A program made the position numbers and the translations under genes. The notes beneath the pieces were generated by a model that saw nothing but the letters and a program-made list of their open reading frames with translations, had not been told where the DNA came from and searched no databases. Source: Ampelocalamus luodianensis (Eukaryota > Streptophyta > Magnoliopsida > Poales > Poaceae). From it: a stretch of 64,000 bases of DNA. The DNA is taken from contig CM070617.1 of assembly GCA_036346255.1 (NCBI GenBank), forward strand, positions 2,583,501 through 2,647,500. The letters run 5' to 3'. Of the stretch, positions 60,093-64,000 are shown piece by piece. The first letter of the stretch is position 1. Each line of letters starts with the position of its first letter.

Positions 60093-60898
60093 CTAAATGT
60101 TGTTCCGGTCAAAGTTTACCGGAAACTCGTCCAGAAGATGTGCCTCCGGAGATCCCGTATCATCGGGGTCTCCAAAATTAGGAAGACGCAAAGGGGAGCC
60201 TTGCTCTATCACATGGCCACCAGCAGGTTCCATCCTACGAGTACGAGCAAAACCAACTGACATGCGGACCTGGCGTCTCGTCCCATAGTTGGGTACATGC
60301 CCTGGTACTTCTGGAAGACGGTACATCGGTGGCGCTGAAGCATATGGGGAAATCTCATTCGCGCCATAAACCACATGGCGGTCAATAATCCCCATGTTAC
60401 ACATGAGTTGTAGGTGCTCTTGGGCCACCACGAGACGCTGACGGGTCTCGTACAACTCATACACAGTGCACCGATGGATTTGGTCCATGGTATGGACCAA
60501 TCTTGCCAATCGCCTAACACGGGATCTTCCCCAAAGCGAATCCGGGCAAAGGTGTCCACCGTGCCACGCCGCACATAGGAAAATGGTAGTAAAGCGGTGA
60601 GACAACTCCGTCGATCATAACGGAGATGGCTCATAGCCACACGAGCCACTTCCTGAAGAGCCATGGCCTCAGAGGTACCACGTGCCTGGAAACAATACGG
60701 GATACTCCCCGTGACTCGTCTGGCGATAATGTTGATCACGGCTAGGTATTCCTCCATGCCTGGCCCCCTGTCGCGGCGATAGATGGCGTAAGATGGCTGA
60801 TAGGTGAAGTTCGCCCTCCACATCATTTCCCGGAGAAGCGCCGGGTATCCATCCACGTTCTCAGCTTGAGTTTCTTTGACCAGGTATTGGCGACTCAT
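60093..60898 (-). pseudogene. Extra ORF upstream of gag, element 3
   Basis: The frame from 60898 begins MSRQYLVKETQAENVDGYPA and contains YAIYRRDRGPGMEEYLAVIN. After a frameshift near 60600 the homologous sequence continues in another frame with RLARLVHTMDQIHRC and DEFPVNFDRN, ending near 60093. The intact form would be about 265 residues. The same ORF exists in element 2. Extra sense ORFs between LTR and gag are known from some rice Gypsy families; no function is established that I know of. Confidence 0.7.
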
Positions 60899-61090
60899 CT
60901 AAAAGCAAGAACAATAAGGTAAGATTTCTTTAAAAACAAAAATAGGGTAAGAAAAGATACTCGGATGGATGAGGAATAAAAGATATCCTAACTTAAACTT
61001 TCTAAAATTAATTTGATATTTTCAAAGATATTTGGACTCAAGAAGGCTTACTAATTCTAACGCCAGTGCTATCTCTAACCTACAGTCAGT

Positions 61091-61105
61091 ATGGCTCTGA
61101 TACCA
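61091..61105 (-). other. Primer-binding site of element 3
   Basis: On the minus strand TGGTATCAGAGCCAT, complementary to initiator-Met tRNA, four bases after the 5' LTR. Confidence 0.9.
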
Positions 61106-61109
61106 ACGT

Positions 61110-64000
61110 TGTGGGGACCCCGGAGTTATCTCCGTAAGACCGCGACTAATCAAGGTCTTAGGGACATAACTCTAGATCTCCAGTAAATGAATTCCAACTT
61201 AACTCAGTCCAAATGAGAGGCTTAACCAAAATCTAGAGCCCCGACGATCATGCACGCCGCTCCCCTGCGAGCGCTACGTGATTGTCGATTCTCCAATCAG
61301 TCAAGCACTACACTTAGCGAGTTAAATAGGAAGCCATGGACAGCGAGCATGACCTATATTGGCTCCCAAGATCAGCGACCAATAAAGTCATACTCTCATA
61401 CAACGTTGCTCACATCCATACAACATCCATACATAGATAGTTCAAAAGACATACAACATAGTTCCAAGTTTACAACTAATACAAGTGGCTGACCGGCCAA
61501 ATTTAAAAGAGAGTATTAAGTAGCAGCGGAAACACATAAATAAACCAAAAGACCAGCAATGGTATGCCCCATAACCCATCGGCAACCAACTGGGAGTTAG
61601 ATGATAGCAAACTACTCATCGGTGTCGCCTAAATCGACACCGACAAGCTCGTCGGTCTCTAAATCCTCCTCACCGTAAAGCCGGCAAACATCCGGCTGAG
61701 TACAAAGAGTACTGCTTAAGTCTTACACAAATAAAAATATTTATGCATAAGGTCATTCAAAGGAAGGGCTCATATTGGCTTAATTTTTGCGAAAGAGACG
61801 CAATACTGAACAACCTACACACACTAGTTTTTCAAGTGCCATTTAAAAATCAGATTTGAAATAGAAGTAAAACATGTGAATAAGTAATGAATTCAATAAC
61901 AAATGAATCATAACAAAGTGGCGGTCCACTTTGATACAACAACAAGCATGAACATCCCATTCATGTCGATACCAAGTTATAACCACAATTTTAATTCCAA
62001 GTCTAACAATAGTAACTCCCGAACTCAAGCGGTTGTCCATAACCGTGGACACGGCTATTCGAATAGATTTATACCCTGCAGGGGTGTACTACTTTACCCA
62101 CACGACTTGATTAGCCCGTAAGCCTCCAGATGCCTCCGAATATAGCATACTTCCTATGGTATGCGGTAAGGTAAATCAAGATATGGTCGTTTTAGTAAGA
62201 AGATCCCATTGAGCTAAGTCCCTCAACCCATGGCTCCTAGGAAACACAAGGCGTTAACGCCCCATCCTATATATCCTAGGAAACACAAGGCGTTAACGCC
62301 CCATCCTATCGGCCCAAAAGGAACACGGGATTTCACGGTCCCATGCCCTAACAATCTCACCACCGTGGGACTCATCACAATAAAACCTTCCCCTACTTAA
62401 CCATACGGCTCCCAACCCCGTGTGGTAGCACGAATGTACTTGAATCAACGACGTTACAAAGTTCGGTCCTTAATTGTCGGACAAGTCAACCACATACCCA
62501 ATCTCGTGCACCAAGCACCATCACTAACCAACACTTGTCCGGACCAAAAGCTCATTTGAAAAGACGAAATTTTAACTCACAAAACAGATACGAAGATCTG
62601 AACCAAAAGTAAATAATGAGAGTTGTGTTTATCCCATAATTGATGGGTTATTCCGACAATCAAACTACCGGTTCTAGACTTGCATGGCTAAGCAACTCGA
62701 ACAATATAACTTTACTCATCCTATCATAACATTTCAGTAATGGAATAATTCATGGATAGCCTCAATGACAAGATAATAGGATGTGTCTAACCATTCATCA
62801 CAAAAATAGCGACAATATAAAACTATCATGCAAGCAATTATCATTGCATCTATCCTAACAAAACTGGGATCAAATATGATGCAAAAGAAAGTTCAAAGGA
62901 TGCTTGCCTTGCTGGAAAAGTAGTTGCTCACTCTCGGTGGCGTAGGCGTCAATATCAAAAGGCTCGGAATCTAGATAGATATAATAACGAATAACCACCG
63001 AGAAACATCTCAAAATTCAAAATGCTCAAAAATGCATGATTTTTCTACAGTAGCTAAGTCATGGTTTTAGATGATTTATGGTGAAAGATTTATTCCATTT
63101 TGATTTAAGGTGTGAAAGTTATAAGTGTTTGAATTTGATTTTGAGATGTCTTCTTTGAGTAATTTAATTATAAGGTGAAAATTTGTAGAGCAGATGGTGA
63201 GTACATGGATTACAAGGATAAATAGGCAATATTATTACAAGCTCAACAGAGTTGAGTTTGCGTCATTCGGAGTTCTCATGATTTAGTTACGAATTTCTAA
63301 AGTTACCAACATTTTCTTTTATAAAATTAATAGTGTTAAAAGCTCATTTTCCAAATTAATGCCCTCTGTTACAGAGACATGTTTGAAACCAATTTTAATA
63401 CAAAGTTCATTAAAAATAAAATTTATCAGAAGTGGTTTCACTTATTTTGGAGTAAAAATGAATTAGTTATGTATTTTAGAAGTTAATACAATTTTTCAGT
63501 GTGCACAATAATAGATTTCGAATTTCTTAATGTATTTCATACTTTTCTCACCGAGCCACGCGCTAGCCGTGGTCACTGACCAGCGGGCCCGGGAACAATA
63601 CCACTTTCAAAGTAACAATAGGTTTAATAACTCGAACTGACATGGGGGTCCCGTTCGTCAGAGACTCGGTCCACGGGCCTTGGTCTACCGACGCACGCGC
63701 ATGGTGCACGGGCTTAAAGCCTAGGGTCCACATGTCACCCACTGAGGTTTTAACCTCAAAGTTCCCGTTTACAGTGCGTGGGGCCCACGTGTAAGCGACT
63801 GTTTTAACCCGTTAAGACAGCATTTAACGCTAATGATTACCTCTTAACCCCTAATCATTTTGCTACAGCGCCTGTCGGCGTACGGCAACGGGATTTTGAT
63901 CCCGCGCGTTTCACCGGCGGCTCGCCGGCGCGGTGCGCCACGGCGGCGCGGGCCAAGGCCATAAACAGAATCACAATAGTGTGGCGCTCCTAATGAGAGT
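61110..64000 (-). repeat. 5' LTR of element 3 (runs off the window)
   Basis: Begins TGTGGGGACCCCGG and follows 50613-53450 almost base for base, with an extra G or C at many places. It should end near 65.5 kb. No genes. Confidence 0.9.
62055..62083 (-). repeat. Paired-palindrome LTR module (copy 6)
   Basis: CTATTCGAATAG (62055-62066) and CCCTGCAGGG (62074-62083), spacer ATTTATA, flanked by CCGTGGACACGG and by GTGTACTACTTTACCCACA. About 970 bases from the LTR 3' end. Confidence 0.9.

Larger units (their letters stand above)
50613..64000 (-). mobile_element. Element 3: chromodomain Ty3/Gypsy retrotransposon
   Basis: Minus-strand element inserted in the LTR of element 2. 3' LTR 50613-55053, polypurine tract, integrase with chromodomain-like end, RNase H, reverse transcriptase, protease, gag, extra upstream ORF, primer site 61091-61105, then the 5' LTR from 61110 to beyond the window. 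Domain order and the C-terminal chromodomain place it in the Tekay/Del-like chromoviruses. Only the integrase frame is long and open; protease, RNase H and gag are frameshifted. The target duplication cannot be checked because the far end is outside; the five bases before it are AAAGA. Confidence 0.9.

Noticed and set aside
51388..62121. Small conserved frames present twice (51388-51591 and 61903-62121, and their antisense)
   Set aside because: They are identical only because they lie in the two LTRs of element 3; no selection on the frame is visible.

Overview
The window looks like nuclear DNA of a grass, most probably rice (Oryza). The evidence is a family of Cf/Ve-type LRR receptor-like proteins, a WIP1-type Bowman-Birk inhibitor, RICESLEEPER-like hAT transposase remains, and nested Ty3/Gypsy chromovirus-type retrotransposons with long LTRs and initiator-Met tRNA primer sites. 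The species is inferred from gene types; nothing was searched.

Gene islands. Positions 1-392 hold a truncated LRR fragment. RLP1 (1660-7160, +) is an RLP gene with a tandemly duplicated, probably spliced segment near its 5' end. Bases 7750-8153 are a low-copy segment that recurs at 34745-35100. A two-exon Bowman-Birk inhibitor gene lies at 33114-33798 (-). RLP2 (36521-41235, +) is a close paralogue of RLP1; a SINE-like insertion has landed on its start codon. Both RLPs share promoter, signal peptide, LRR ectodomain, a roughly 1-kb intron at the same site, a membrane segment and a short tail. They are extracellular receptors without a kinase. The island arose by tandem duplication and unequal exchange. 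Two degenerate HMG-box exon pairs lie at 41775-41965 and 45228-45440 (-).

Repeat territory. Element 1 (8154-17428, +; 5-bp duplication ACGTG) is a gag-only Gypsy element with a foreign LTR nested in its 5' LTR and a 3' LTR that has lost about 2 kb. A 5.27-kb solo LTR (17915-23183, -; duplication CCCGG) sits inside a GC-rich tandem repeat. Positions 23189-27938 are AT-rich, with no supportable protein gene. A related LTR in + orientation (27939 to about 30770) is followed by broken hAT transposase pieces (30778-32506). Element 2 (about 45700-50612, -) is truncated, and its LTR is interrupted by element 3 (50613 to beyond 64000, -). Element 3 is a chromodomain Gypsy element with a decayed gag-pol and an extra ORF upstream of gag.

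Most notable signals: (i) two adjacent perfect palindromes separated by a 7-nt AT-rich spacer, kept as palindromes with different sequences in LTRs of several families; (ii) a reading frame in RLP1 that is restored only if a tandem duplication is removed as one or two introns; (iii) an insertion in RLP2 whose target-site duplication copied the start codon, leaving the old ATG as an 8-codon upstream ORF.
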